15,897 nucleotides of DNA from Azonexus sp. (GCA_023150195.1 JAKLLI010000026.1:1-15897); one strand, 5' to 3'; shown: positions 6,298 to 15,276, counted from the first letter of the stretch. The notes: a model not told the origin generated them from the letters alone. Numbers and translations are program-made.

Positions 6298-7480
6298 GAC
6301 CCCAGCGGCCAAAATCTTCAGCACGCAGGATTTGTCCGTAGTGATTACCCACGGTGCGCGCCAGATCGACGCGAACAGGGGCAACGTATTGTCGCCGCCC
6401 ACTGTGATAGATCACATTGACCACCGGGCTGAGCAAATTGTCAGGGTGCAGGGACTCAACAACGGCCAAATGCCCGCTCTCCAGCAACACCAGCGTCCCT
6501 ACGGGATAAATTCCCAAGGTCTTGACCAAGCCTGCCACCAGATTCGGGTCATACTGCGCACCCCCCTGCTCATACAATTGTCGCAGTGCTTCGGTCGGCG
6601 ACATGGCAGCACGGTAGGGGCGATGCGAAGTCATCGCATCATAGGTATCAACAATCGCTGCCAGCCGACCGGCAAGCGATATCTCGTCTCCGGCCATGCG
6701 GTAGGGGTAACCACTGCCGTTGTAACGCTCGTGATGTTCCAGCACCACGGCGACGGTAGTTTCCGGCAAGCTGGTCGTGGCTTCCAGCACGGCCAGCCCT
6801 TCTTCGACATGCCCTTGCACAATGCTGAATTCCTGCTGCGAAAGCTGTCCCCGCTTGTCAGTCAGACGGGCATCAATGGCCGCATGGCCAATGTCCTTGA
6901 GCATCGTGCCCAGCGCCATTTTTTCCAGCTCAGGCGCGCCGACACCTTGCTGGCGGCCGAGCGCGATGATCAAGCCGGCCGTGGCCACCGCATGTTCGGT
7001 CGCGTAAGCATCAAGGCGCTTCAGGCGGGCCAGCGGGACCAAGGCATCGGGATTGCGCGCAACTGACTCCATCATCTTGCTGATCACCGGTTCCAGACAG
7101 GCCACTTCTACCGCTCGCCCGACACGTGCCGCCAGCGTCAATTCATCGAGCAACTGCACGCCCTGCTGGAGCAAGCGCCCGGCCCGGCGACGCTCTTCGC
7201 CCAGCGATACCGTCGCCGGCGCCGGCTTGCATGCCACCGGCTGGCGGGCAATCCGCTGGGCGATATCGTGAAGGCCCGCCGCGGGTGGTGGCGGCAGGTC
7301 GATGCCTCGCGCGGTATCGATGCTGACTTCCTCGATACCGGCGGCAATGAGCTTGCGCACGTGGTCCAGGCTGTCCACCTTGAAGCGGCGTCGCCAGACG
7401 CTGTGCGCCAGCCACGACTGGTGCAAATCCACGACATACATGCCGGGCAGCAGGTCATGGACGGACAGTTTCCGGATCAC
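6269..7480 (-). CDS. DUF3391 / HD-GYP domain protein with degenerate HD motif
   Basis: A 403-residue protein: N-terminal DUF3391 (about 1-130, containing LLPGMYVVDLHQSW) then an HD-GYP domain (about 140-350). HD-GYP proteins usually hydrolyse the second messenger cyclic di-GMP. Seen: H163 (EHAVATAGLI), H224, HH 249-250, GYP 257-259 in HHERYNGSGYP, and D278 in VDTYDAM. The namesake HD pair reads K195-D196 (MLKDIG; codon AAG at 6896-6898) in place of HD, and the usual DRPYR reads HRPYR. One metal ligand is therefore lost, so it may bind rather than cleave c-di-GMP. The start is GTG, overlapping the upstream stop as GTGA (7477-7480), which implies translational coupling. The 3' end overlaps mutY by 29 bp. 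Confidence 0.92.
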   Translation of the reverse strand: MIRKLSVHDLLPGMYVVDLHQSWLAHSVWRRRFKVDSLDHVRKLIAAGIEEVSIDTARGIDLPPPPAAGLHDIAQRIARQPVACKPAPATVSLGEERRRAGRLLQQGVQLLDELTLAARVGRAVEVACLEPVISKMMESVARNPDALVPLARLKRLDAYATEHAVATAGLIIALGRQQGVGAPELEKMALGTMLKDIGHAAIDARLTDKRGQLSQQEFSIVQGHVEEGLAVLEATTSLPETTVAVVLEHHERYNGSGYPYRMAGDEISLAGRLAAIVDTYDAMTSHRPYRAAMSPTEALRQLYEQGGAQYDPNLVAGLVKTLGIYPVGTLVLLESGHLAVVESLHPDNLLSPVVNVIYHSGRRQYVAPVRVDLARTVGNHYGQILRAEDFGRWGLSPTRWQPA

Positions 7481-8073
7481 TGCGCGGCTTGACCGCTGCG
7501 TTCGGCCGCCGCTTTTCTGGCCGCCAGGGCGGCCGCATGCTCGGCTTGTTTGCGGGCCACACGGGCTTCGGCTTCCTGCTTGCGCCGGGCGCCTTCCGCA
7601 GCCCGCCGGGCCTTGTCGTCCACCTGTTGCTGGTGCTGCTGCGCATCCTGCGCCTGAGCCGCCTCGACGGCCGCCGCGCGTTGTGCCAGTTCAGCCGCCC
7701 GCGCCGGTTGGGCAGCGGCCAGACGGCGTTCGCGGTCGACCTGCTGTTCCTTCTGAATTTCGCGCGCCAAGGCGAGGCCGGTGTTTTCCGTACTGCGCCC
7801 GGCACGCGTCTGTTCCAGCATCGCCCGCCGGGCATCCTCGACGCAAGCCGTCACGAAAAACCGGGTTTCGCAGGCGGTGCGCTGGCTGGCGAATTGCGCT
7901 TCGGCTTCCTCGCGTCTGGCCTTGCCCTGCGCTTGCAGTTTTTCCGCACGAGCCATGCGTTCCTGCCAGTCGAGCACTTGCTCCGGCGTCGGCGCACTAT
8001 CGGCCAAGGCTGCCGACGAAGCGCCCAGCCCGGAGAGCAGACAAACAGTCAGCAAGAAGAGATTTCGTCGCAT
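7477..8073 (-). CDS. Secreted Ala/Gln/Arg-rich coiled-coil protein, function unknown
   Basis: A 198-residue protein. The ATG at 8073 gives a clear signal peptide: MRRN, a hydrophobic core LFLLTVCLLSGLGASSAA, and likely cleavage after ALA near residue 24. The frame stays open upstream, but that stretch lies inside yheS on the other strand and lacks a secretion signal. The mature part is almost wholly charged helix: repeated A/E/R/K/Q with a heptad look, so an extended periplasmic coiled coil is likely. Two cysteines in CETRFFVTACVEDARR could form a disulfide; this stretch recurs in betaproteobacterial periplasmic proteins of unknown function. It is the first gene of an operon with the HD-GYP gene (GTGA overlap). 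TolA- or envelope-scaffold-like roles are possible but unproven. Confidence 0.8.
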   Translation of the reverse strand: MRRNLFLLTVCLLSGLGASSAALADSAPTPEQVLDWQERMARAEKLQAQGKARREEAEAQFASQRTACETRFFVTACVEDARRAMLEQTRAGRSTENTGLALAREIQKEQQVDRERRLAAAQPARAAELAQRAAAVEAAQAQDAQQHQQQVDDKARRAAEGARRKQEAEARVARKQAEHAAALAARKAAAERSGQAAQ

Positions 8074-8132
8074 GCGAGGGTTGGCCGGCGGCTGGCAAAA
8101 CGGGAAGTGCGAGAATTTTAGCAGCCCACCGC

Positions 8133-8138
8133 TATAAT
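8133..8138 (+). promoter_or_regulatory. -10 box of yheS (near-leaderless)
   Basis: A perfect TATAAT ends 10 bp before the yheS ATG. Transcription would start about 3-5 nt before the start codon. There is no Shine-Dalgarno (preceding bases GGGCCCTC), and the -35 region (CGAGAA at 17 bp) is weak. Confidence 0.6.
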
Positions 8139-8148
8139 TCGGGCCCTC

Positions 8149-10056
8149 ATGATTGCCCTGCGCCAACTCACTTTTGCCCGTGCCGGCCGCCCGCTGGTTA
8201 TCGATGCCAGCCTGCAAATCCATCCTGGCTGGAAAGTGGGCGTGGTCGGTGCCAATGGCTGCGGCAAATCCAGCCTGTTTGCCCTGATTGGCGGTGAATT
8301 GCACGCCGAATCCGGCGATGTGTCGATTCCCACCGCCTGGCATATCGCCCGCGTCGCGCAGGACACGCCGGCACTTCCCAACCCGGCACTCGATTTCGTG
8401 CTTGATGGCGATGTGGAACTGCGGCGAATCGAAGCCGAGCTCGTGGCCGCCGAAGCCCGGGGCGACGGCGAAGCGATTGGCCAGCTTCATGCCCGTTACG
8501 GCGACATTGGCGGCTATGCGGCCAAGGCGCGTGCGGCGGAGGTGCTGCATGGTCTGGGCTTTACCGATGCCGATTTCAGTCGCCCGGTCGCTGATTTTTC
8601 CGGAGGCTGGCGTGTCCGCCTCAATCTGGCGCGTGCGCTTTCCTGCCGTGCCGACCTGCTGCTGCTCGACGAACCCACCAATCACCTCGATCTGGATGCC
8701 GTGCTCTGGCTGGAGCAGTGGTTGAAAAGCACCCCGGCCACGCTATTGCTGATTTCCCACGACCGCGACTTTCTCGATGCGGTCGTCGGACAGATCATCG
8801 CCATTGATCAGCAACGTTTGAGCATGACCAGCGGCGGCTATTCCGATTACGAACGCGCCAAGGCCGCGCGACTGGCCACCCAGCAATCCGCTTACGAAGC
8901 CCAGCAACGCGAAATTGCCCATCTCACGCGCTTCGTCGAACGGTTCAAGGCCAAGGCCACCAAGGCCCGTCAGGCGCAAAGCCGGGTGAAGATGCTGGAA
9001 CGCATGGAAATCGTTGCGGCAGCGCATGTCGATTCGCCCTTCCATTTCAGCTTCCGGGCACCGGAAAGCCTGCCGGATCCACTGCTGGTCATGGAAAAAT
9101 CCGGCGCGGGTTATGTGGACCGCAAGATTCTGGAAAACATCTCCCTGACCCTCAGGCCGGGTTGCCGGATTGGCTTGTTGGGCCGCAACGGGGCGGGGAA
9201 ATCCACCCTGATCAAGCTGCTGGCCAAGGCCATCCCGGCCACGGGCGGCGAGCGCAAGGAAGCCAAGGCACTGAAAATCGGCTACTTCGCCCAGCATCAA
9301 CTGGAACAGCTACGGCTTGACGAATCGCCTTTGCAGCACATGCAGCGCCTTGAACCGCTCACGCCCGAGCAGGAATTGCGGGACTACCTCGGCGGCTTCG
9401 ATTTCCGTGGCGATATGGCCACCCGTGCTGTCGCCCCCTTCTCCGGCGGCGAAAAATCCCGCCTCGCGCTGGCCTTGCTGATTCGTACCCGCCCCAACCT
9501 GCTGCTGCTCGACGAACCCACCAACCATCTCGATCTGGAAATGCGCGAGGCGCTAACCTTCGCCATGCAGGATTTCGAAGGGGGCATGGTCATCGTGTCG
9601 CACGACCGCCATCTGCTGCGCACCTGTGCCGACGAACTGCTGCTGGTGGCGGATGGCAAAGCCACCCCTTTCGATGGCGATCTCGACGACTACGCTGCCT
9701 GGCTGGCGGCGCAGCGTACGGCAGAAAAAGCGCCGGAGCCCGATGCGGCAGCCGAAAAGAGCGAACGTCTGCAGCAACGTGCGGATGCCAAAGCCAGCCG
9801 CCAGGCACTCCTTGCCGAGCGCCGCAAACTGCTGAAAGACATTGAAAAGCTGGATACGCAACTGGCCCGACTGCACGGGGAAAAGGCGGCACTCGATGCC
9901 CAATTCGCCGACCCGGATTTTTATGCCACGGTCGACCGCATCAAAAGCGAAGAAATGCACCGCCAGGCCGCGATGCTCAGCGAACAGATCGATACGATTG
10001 AACTCCAGTGGCTGGAATTTCACGAAACGCTGGACGCCTTGCCGACAGCGGACTGA
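8149..10056 (+). CDS. yheS: ABC-F family ATPase YheS
   Basis: A soluble twin-ATPase ABC-F protein with no membrane domain; members act on the ribosome. It has 635 residues, and length and sequence closely follow E. coli YheS. First cassette: Walker A GANGCGKSS (34-42), signature FSGGWRVRLN (from 150), Walker B LLLLDEPTNHLDL (from 170) and switch SHDRDF. A P-site tRNA interaction-type linker with KAKATKARQAQSRVKMLERM follows (about 267-286). Second cassette: Walker A GRNGAGKST (345-353), signature FSGGEKSRLA, Walker B LLLLDEPTNHLDLEM and SHDRHL. A charged C-terminal coiled-coil extension makes up the last ~90 residues. All catalytic motifs are intact. The ATG at 8149 is only 10 bp after a perfect -10 and lacks a Shine-Dalgarno. 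Confidence 0.94.
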   Translation: MIALRQLTFARAGRPLVIDASLQIHPGWKVGVVGANGCGKSSLFALIGGELHAESGDVSIPTAWHIARVAQDTPALPNPALDFVLDGDVELRRIEAELVAAEARGDGEAIGQLHARYGDIGGYAAKARAAEVLHGLGFTDADFSRPVADFSGGWRVRLNLARALSCRADLLLLDEPTNHLDLDAVLWLEQWLKSTPATLLLISHDRDFLDAVVGQIIAIDQQRLSMTSGGYSDYERAKAARLATQQSAYEAQQREIAHLTRFVERFKAKATKARQAQSRVKMLERMEIVAAAHVDSPFHFSFRAPESLPDPLLVMEKSGAGYVDRKILENISLTLRPGCRIGLLGRNGAGKSTLIKLLAKAIPATGGERKEAKALKIGYFAQHQLEQLRLDESPLQHMQRLEPLTPEQELRDYLGGFDFRGDMATRAVAPFSGGEKSRLALALLIRTRPNLLLLDEPTNHLDLEMREALTFAMQDFEGGMVIVSHDRHLLRTCADELLLVADGKATPFDGDLDDYAAWLAAQRTAEKAPEPDAAAEKSERLQQRADAKASRQALLAERRKLLKDIEKLDTQLARLHGEKAALDAQFADPDFYATVDRIKSEEMHRQAAMLSEQIDTIELQWLEFHETLDALPTAD

Positions 10057-10084
10057 ATTCGGCCGGTCGACCGGGCTTATCGGG

Positions 10085-10090
10085 TAAAAT
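10085..10090 (+). promoter_or_regulatory. Possible -10 box of thrH
   Basis: TAAAAT about 36 bp before the thrH start, following the yheS stop. No convincing -35 is visible. A 12 bp perfect palindrome CCGGTCGACCGG (10063-10074) lies where a -35 would be and could be an operator. Confidence 0.35.
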
Positions 10091-10125
10091 CGCGGCTTTT
10101 CGTATCTCGTCGCCGGAGCCCAACC

Positions 10126-10734
10126 GTGAAAATCGTCTGCCTCGACCTCGAAGGGGTCCTTGTTCCTGAAATCTGGATCGAATTTGCCGAGCGTACCGGC
10201 ATTCCCGAACTCAAGCGCACGACCCGTGACGAGCCGGATTACGACAAGTTGATGACTTATCGCCTGAACATCCTGCGCGAGCACAAGCTTGGCTTGCCGG
10301 ATATTCAAAAGGTGATCGGCGAAATGGGCCCGATGCAGGGCGCCCGCGCTTTCCTCGACAAGCTGCGCGAGGATTATCAGGTCATCATCCTCTCCGACAC
10401 CTTCTACGAATTTGCGCACCCGCTGATGCGTCAGCTGGGCTGGCCGACGCTGTTCTGCCACTCCCTCGAAGCCGACGCGAGCGGTATGCTGGTGAATTAC
10501 CACCTGCGCATGCCCAACCAGAAAAAGGAAGCCGTTCAGCGCTTCAAGGAACTGAACTTCACCATCGTTGCAGCCGGCGATTCGTACAACGACACCGCCA
10601 TGCTCGGCGAAGCCCACGGCGGCATCCTTTTCCACCCGCCGGAGAATGTCATCCGCGAATTCCCGCAGTTCCCGGTCACCATGAACTACGACGAATTGCG
10701 CGCCGAAATCGACAAGGCTTTTGCCCGCGCCTGA
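10126..10734 (+). CDS. thrH: ThrH: bifunctional phosphoserine phosphatase/homoserine phosphotransferase
   Basis: A HAD-superfamily enzyme of 202 residues that very closely resembles Pseudomonas aeruginosa ThrH, which dephosphorylates phosphoserine and can pass the phosphate to homoserine. HAD motif I is CLDLEGVLVPE with nucleophile D7 and E9 (the DxE form typical of ThrH). Motif II is SDT (90-92). Motif IV is GDSYNDT (151-157). The ThrH family tail ILFHPPENVIREFPQFP is intact. The start is GTG at 10126, with GGAG about 8 nt upstream. The yheS stop lies 69 bp upstream and purU 86 bp downstream on the same strand. It probably supports serine/threonine synthesis. Confidence 0.94.
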   Translation: MKIVCLDLEGVLVPEIWIEFAERTGIPELKRTTRDEPDYDKLMTYRLNILREHKLGLPDIQKVIGEMGPMQGARAFLDKLREDYQVIILSDTFYEFAHPLMRQLGWPTLFCHSLEADASGMLVNYHLRMPNQKKEAVQRFKELNFTIVAAGDSYNDTAMLGEAHGGILFHPPENVIREFPQFPVTMNYDELRAEIDKAFARA

Positions 10735-10820
10735 CACGCCGCCCGACCCTTTGTAAGACCCGCTCGTTCCGCTGGCCGCCCCGCAGGGGGCTGGCCGCGT
10801 CGAGATAGCGCTAGGCCATC

Positions 10821-11684
10821 ATGCATAGAGACCGCTTCTACACGCTTTCCGCGTCCTGCCCGGACCAAGTCGGCATCATCGCCAAGGTTTCCGCCTTCAT
10901 CGCCCAACATGGCGGCTGGATTCTCGAATCCAGCTTTCATGCCGACGATGTCACCGGTCGCTATTTCATGCGCATCGAAATCAAGGCGGACTCCCTGCTC
11001 TTCCTGCTCGCCGAATTCCGCAGCCGCTTCAAGGCCGAGGTGGCCGAGCCGCTCTCCATGGACTGGCAAATCAGCGACAGCGCGGTCAAGAAGCGGGTGG
11101 TGGTGCTGGTGTCCAAGCAGGAACATTGCCTTTACGACCTGCTGGCCCGCTGGCAGTCCAAGGAACTGGACATCGAGATTCCCTGCGTCATTTCCAACCA
11201 CGACACCTTCAAGGGGTTTGTGGAATGGCACGGCATCCCCTTCATTCAGGTGCCGGTCACCAAGGACAACAAGGCCGCGGCCTACGCCGAAATCCAGCGC
11301 ATTTTCGAGGATGTGCGCGGTGACACCATGGTGCTCGCCCGCTACATGCAGATTCTGTCGCCTGAACTCTGCGATGCCCTGGCGGGTCGCATCATCAACA
11401 TTCATCACAGCTTCCTGCCCAGTTTTGCCGGGGCCAAGCCCTACCATCAGGCCCACGAACGGGGCGTCAAGCTGATTGGCGCGACCTGCCACTACGTGAC
11501 CAGCGAACTGGATGCCGGCCCGATCATCGAGCAGGACGTAATTCGCATCGACCATTCCGACGCGCCGGAAGACATGGTGCGCTACGGCAAGGACATCGAA
11601 AAAACGGTGCTCGCCCGTGGCCTGCGTTATCACCTGGAAGACCGGGTGCTGGTCCATGGCAACAAAACCATCGTCTTCCGCTGA
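10821..11684 (+). CDS. purU: Formyltetrahydrofolate deformylase PurU
   Basis: Hydrolyses 10-formyl-THF to THF and formate, balancing the one-carbon pool and feeding formate to PurT in purine synthesis. It has 287 residues. The N-terminal ACT domain (about 1-85) starts FYTLSASCPDQVGIIAKVSAFI. The formyltransferase domain (about 92-287) carries the catalytic triad N193, H195 (in NIHHSFLPSF) and D231 (in TSELDAGPIIEQ). The ATG at 10821 fits the family start; its Shine-Dalgarno is weak. The stop is 6 bp before the next gene, so the two are co-transcribed. The GC-rich 86 bp upstream has no clear terminator, so read-through from thrH is possible. Confidence 0.96.
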   Translation: MHRDRFYTLSASCPDQVGIIAKVSAFIAQHGGWILESSFHADDVTGRYFMRIEIKADSLLFLLAEFRSRFKAEVAEPLSMDWQISDSAVKKRVVVLVSKQEHCLYDLLARWQSKELDIEIPCVISNHDTFKGFVEWHGIPFIQVPVTKDNKAAAYAEIQRIFEDVRGDTMVLARYMQILSPELCDALAGRIINIHHSFLPSFAGAKPYHQAHERGVKLIGATCHYVTSELDAGPIIEQDVIRIDHSDAPEDMVRYGKDIEKTVLARGLRYHLEDRVLVHGNKTIVFR

Positions 11685-11690
11685 GGCAAG

Positions 11691-12236
11691 ATGCTGATCC
11701 GCCGCAATGATGCCCTGCTGCTGATTGTTGATCTTCAGGAAAAGCTTGCGCCCGCCATTTTCGAATCGGATCAGGTCGTGCGCAATTCGGTGCGCCTGAT
11801 TCAGGGTGCCCGGCAACTGGCGGTTCCCGTGTTTGTCTCGGAACAGTACGTTAAAGGGCTGGGTCCCAGCCTGGCGGCCATTCGCGAGGCAGCGACCGCG
11901 CCCATGGCGCCTCCTGCGGTCGACGGCTGCTTTTTTGAAAAAACCCATTTCTCCTGTGCGGCCGAGCCTGGCGTGCTTGCGTTGCTTCGCGCTACGGGCA
12001 AACGGCAGATTGTCCTGACCGGTACCGAAGCCCATGTCTGCGTCCTGCAAACTGCCTTGGGCCTCTTGGCCGCCGGCTTTGAGGTGTATCTGGTGGCCGA
12101 TGCCGCCTCGTCCCGCACCCCGGAAAACCGGGCGCTTGCCTCCGAACGACTGCGCGCTGCCGGCGTGCGTATCGTCAGTACCGAAATGGTGTTGTTTGAA
12201 TGGCTGGAACGTGCCGCCACCGACACCATCAAATAA
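11691..12236 (+). CDS. Isochorismatase-family cysteine hydrolase
   Basis: A 181-residue single-domain cysteine hydrolase of the isochorismatase superfamily. Members cleave isochorismate, nicotinamide or other amides and ureas, and the substrate here cannot be told from sequence. The catalytic triad is visible: D14 (LIVDLQEKL), K84 (FEKTHFSC) and C117 (GTEAHVCVLQT). The stretch GTEAHVCV with the cis-peptide region before it is canonical. The ATG follows GAGG overlapping the purU stop, 6 bp after it, so it belongs to the purU transcript. A strong terminator follows 18 bp after the stop. It resembles YcaC-like proteins widespread in betaproteobacteria. Confidence 0.88.
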   Translation: MLIRRNDALLLIVDLQEKLAPAIFESDQVVRNSVRLIQGARQLAVPVFVSEQYVKGLGPSLAAIREAATAPMAPPAVDGCFFEKTHFSCAAEPGVLALLRATGKRQIVLTGTEAHVCVLQTALGLLAAGFEVYLVADAASSRTPENRALASERLRAAGVRIVSTEMVLFEWLERAATDTIK

Positions 12237-12254
12237 GCCTTCATTCACTGCAAT

Positions 12255-12289
12255 AAAAAAACCCGCCGGCACACCGAGCGGGTTTTTTT
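12255..12289. terminator. Bidirectional rho-independent terminator
   Basis: A 12 bp perfect stem AAAAAAACCCGC / GCGGGTTTTTTT with an 11-base loop. It has a seven-T run on the plus strand and, by symmetry, on the minus strand. It ends the purU-hydrolase transcript and can back up amtB termination. Confidence 0.9.
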
Positions 12290-12299
12290 AATCTCCCAG

Positions 12300-12324
12300 A
12301 AAAAGCGGGCACCCGAAGGTGCCC
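12300..12324 (-). terminator. Rho-independent terminator of glnK-amtB
   Basis: Minus strand: GGGCACC, TTCG tetraloop, GGTGCCC, then GC and five Ts. It lies 25 bp after the amtB stop. UUCG is an extra-stable loop common in terminators. Confidence 0.85.
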
Positions 12325-12348
12325 GAAGGGAGAGAGACTACGAATTGC

Positions 12349-13848
12349 TTAGTGGTGGTAGGCGCTTTCGCCGTGGGAGGTGAGGTCAAGACCTTCACGC
12401 TCTTCTTCTTCCGGCACACGCAGACCGATGACGATATCGACCAGCTTGTAAGCCACGATCGAGACGACGCCGGACCACACGATGGCCGTACCCACACCCC
12501 AGAACTGGCTGATCACCTGAGCCGTCATGTCGAACGGTGCGACAGCGTTGGCGACGTAGTCATAGACGCCCGTACCGCCCAGCGCCGGGTCAGCGAAGAC
12601 ACCGGTCAGGATGGCACCGAGGATGCCGCCCACGCCATGCACGCCGAACACATCCAGCGAGTCATCAGCACCCAGCATTTTCTTCAGGCCATTGACACCC
12701 CACAGACAGACCACGCCTGCCAGCAGGCCGATCACGATGGCACCCATGATGCCGACGAAGCCGGCAGCCGGGGTAATCGCAACCAGACCAGCAACCGCAC
12801 CGGAGGCAGCACCCAGCATGGAAGGCTTGCCCTTGAGCATCCACTCGGCGGCCATCCAGGACAGGGTGGCGCACGCGGTGGCAACCCAGGTGTTAACCAT
12901 GGCCAGTGCAGAACCGCCGGAGGCTTCGAGCGCGGAACCGGCATTGAAACCGAACCATCCAAACCACAGCAGGGAAGCACCGATCATCGTGAAGGTCAGG
13001 GAGTGCGGGGCCATGGCCACGTTACCCAGCCCGGTACGCTTGCCAATCATGTAAGCACCGACCAGACCGGCAACCGCAGCGTTGATATGCACAACGGTAC
13101 CACCTGCGAAATCGAGCGCGCCCTTCTGGAACAGGAAGCCCGCCGTTGCACCCATGGCTTCAGCAGCCGCGGCATCGGTGTAGGCGTCAGGACCTGCCCA
13201 GTACCACACCATGTGCGCCATCGGGATGTAAGACAGGGTGAACCAGATCACCATGAACACGAGAATGGCGGAGAACTTGGCGCGTTCGGCGAATGAACCG
13301 ACGATCAGGCCGCAGGTAATTGCCGCGAAGGCACCCTGGAAGATCACGAAGGTCAGCTCGGAGATGGCGACGCCCTTGGAGAAGGTGGCACCCAGAGAAT
13401 CCGGGGTCACACCCTTCAGGAAGAGCTTGTCCAGCACGCCGAAGAAGGCGTTACCTTCGGTGAACGCAGCGGAGTAGCCATAAATGACCCACAACACCGA
13501 AATCAGCGAGAAGACCACGAACACCTGCATTAGCACGGACAGCATGTTCTTGGTGCGAACCAGACCGCCGTAGAACAGGGCCAGACCCGGGATGGACATC
13601 AGAATGACCAAGGCAGCGCAGATCATGATCCAGGCGTTATCGGCCTTGCTCAATACGATCGGGGCAGCTTCGGCCGCGGCCGGTGCAGCTTCAGCGGCAG
13701 CGGCAGCAGGTGCAGCAACCGCCGCCGGGGCTTCAGCAACCGCGGTGGCGACCGGCGCCGCAGCGTCGGCAGCCTTTTCTTCGGCCCAGGCAGGTGCGCC
13801 GAAGGCGACCGCACCCATCAGGGCCAGCATTGCAAAAATCCGTTTCAT
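12349..13848 (-). CDS. amtB: Ammonium transporter AmtB
   Basis: Trimeric inner-membrane ammonium channel/transporter, gated by GlnK. It has 499 residues. A cleavable signal peptide (MKRIFAMLALMGAVAFGAPAWA, about 1-22) is followed by an unusually long Ala/Pro/Glu-rich periplasmic stretch (about 23-63), then eleven expected membrane helices. Seen: FYGGLVR (92-98), D246 of DFAGGTVVH, and the pore twin histidines H254 (in VVHINAAVAG) and H404 (in FGVHGVGGIL). The cytoplasmic C-tail VPEEEEREGLDLTSHGESAY is the conserved GlnK-binding tail. The ATG at 13848 follows AGGAG. glnK lies 11 bp upstream, so this is the classical glnK-amtB unit, here placed behind a porin gene. Confidence 0.96.
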   Translation of the reverse strand: MKRIFAMLALMGAVAFGAPAWAEEKAADAAAPVATAVAEAPAAVAAPAAAAAEAAPAAAEAAPIVLSKADNAWIMICAALVILMSIPGLALFYGGLVRTKNMLSVLMQVFVVFSLISVLWVIYGYSAAFTEGNAFFGVLDKLFLKGVTPDSLGATFSKGVAISELTFVIFQGAFAAITCGLIVGSFAERAKFSAILVFMVIWFTLSYIPMAHMVWYWAGPDAYTDAAAAEAMGATAGFLFQKGALDFAGGTVVHINAAVAGLVGAYMIGKRTGLGNVAMAPHSLTFTMIGASLLWFGWFGFNAGSALEASGGSALAMVNTWVATACATLSWMAAEWMLKGKPSMLGAASGAVAGLVAITPAAGFVGIMGAIVIGLLAGVVCLWGVNGLKKMLGADDSLDVFGVHGVGGILGAILTGVFADPALGGTGVYDYVANAVAPFDMTAQVISQFWGVGTAIVWSGVVSIVAYKLVDIVIGLRVPEEEEREGLDLTSHGESAYHH

Positions 13849-13859
13849 GTCGGGACTCC

Positions 13860-15058
<1,199 letters not shown>

Positions 15059-15121
15059 GGTTTCTCTCCTAAAGCAGAAGTGTCGTTAATAAAAAACAAA
15101 AAACATTGTGCAGCACAAAAT

Positions 15122-15137
15122 AGCAGGAGCCGTGCCA
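15122..15137 (-). promoter_or_regulatory. sigma54 (-24/-12) promoter of porin-glnK-amtB
   Basis: Minus-strand TGGCAC-GGCTC-CTGCT against consensus TGGCAC-N5-TTGCW: a single mismatch, with exact GG-to-GC spacing. Transcription would start near 15111, giving a leader of about 50 nt. Confidence 0.85.
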
Positions 15138-15147
15138 GGCGAGTTTT

Positions 15148-15161
15148 TTGATCAAAATCAA
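15148..15161. promoter_or_regulatory. FNR/CRP-family (FNR/ANR/DNR) box
   Basis: TTGAT-CAAA-ATCAA matches the FNR consensus TTGAT-N4-ATCAA in every defined position. Its centre is about 43 bp upstream of the predicted porin transcription start and just upstream of the -24 element. It could activate an overlapping sigma70 promoter (TATTTT at 15117-15122) or interfere with sigma54 action. Confidence 0.7.
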
Positions 15162-15200
15162 AGGGTTTCAGCAGACTGATCACCCAATGCACTCATTTGG

Positions 15201-15217
15201 CGCACCACACTGGTGCG
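15201..15217. promoter_or_regulatory. NtrC binding site
   Basis: Perfect palindrome CGCACC-ACACT-GGTGCG, matching NtrC consensus GCACC-N5-GGTGC. It is centred about 98 bp upstream of the predicted sigma54 start, a normal enhancer distance. It supports nitrogen-limitation control of the porin-glnK-amtB cluster. Confidence 0.8.
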
Positions 15218-15276
15218 GTTAAAGACCGTCACGCACCGTTGACGAGCGAGCACGAAATTCTGCAGAAATTCCACTG

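Noticed and set aside
8074..8685. Upstream extension of the coiled-coil protein frame to 8685
   Set aside because: It runs antisense inside yheS and would bury the clear signal peptide that starts at 8073.
9553..10737. 394-codon minus-strand open frame across yheS end and thrH
   Set aside because: Shadow of two recognised genes; no family resemblance and no ribosome binding site.
10686..12272. 528-codon open frame on the minus strand opposite thrH end, purU and the hydrolase
   Set aside because: It lies fully opposite clear enzymes with intact catalytic residues. Its composition (Gly/His/Gln-rich) is typical of an antisense shadow in GC-rich DNA.
12319..13296. 325-codon plus-strand open frame opposite amtB
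   Set aside because: Shadow of amtB; His/Gly/Thr-rich with no recognisable domain.
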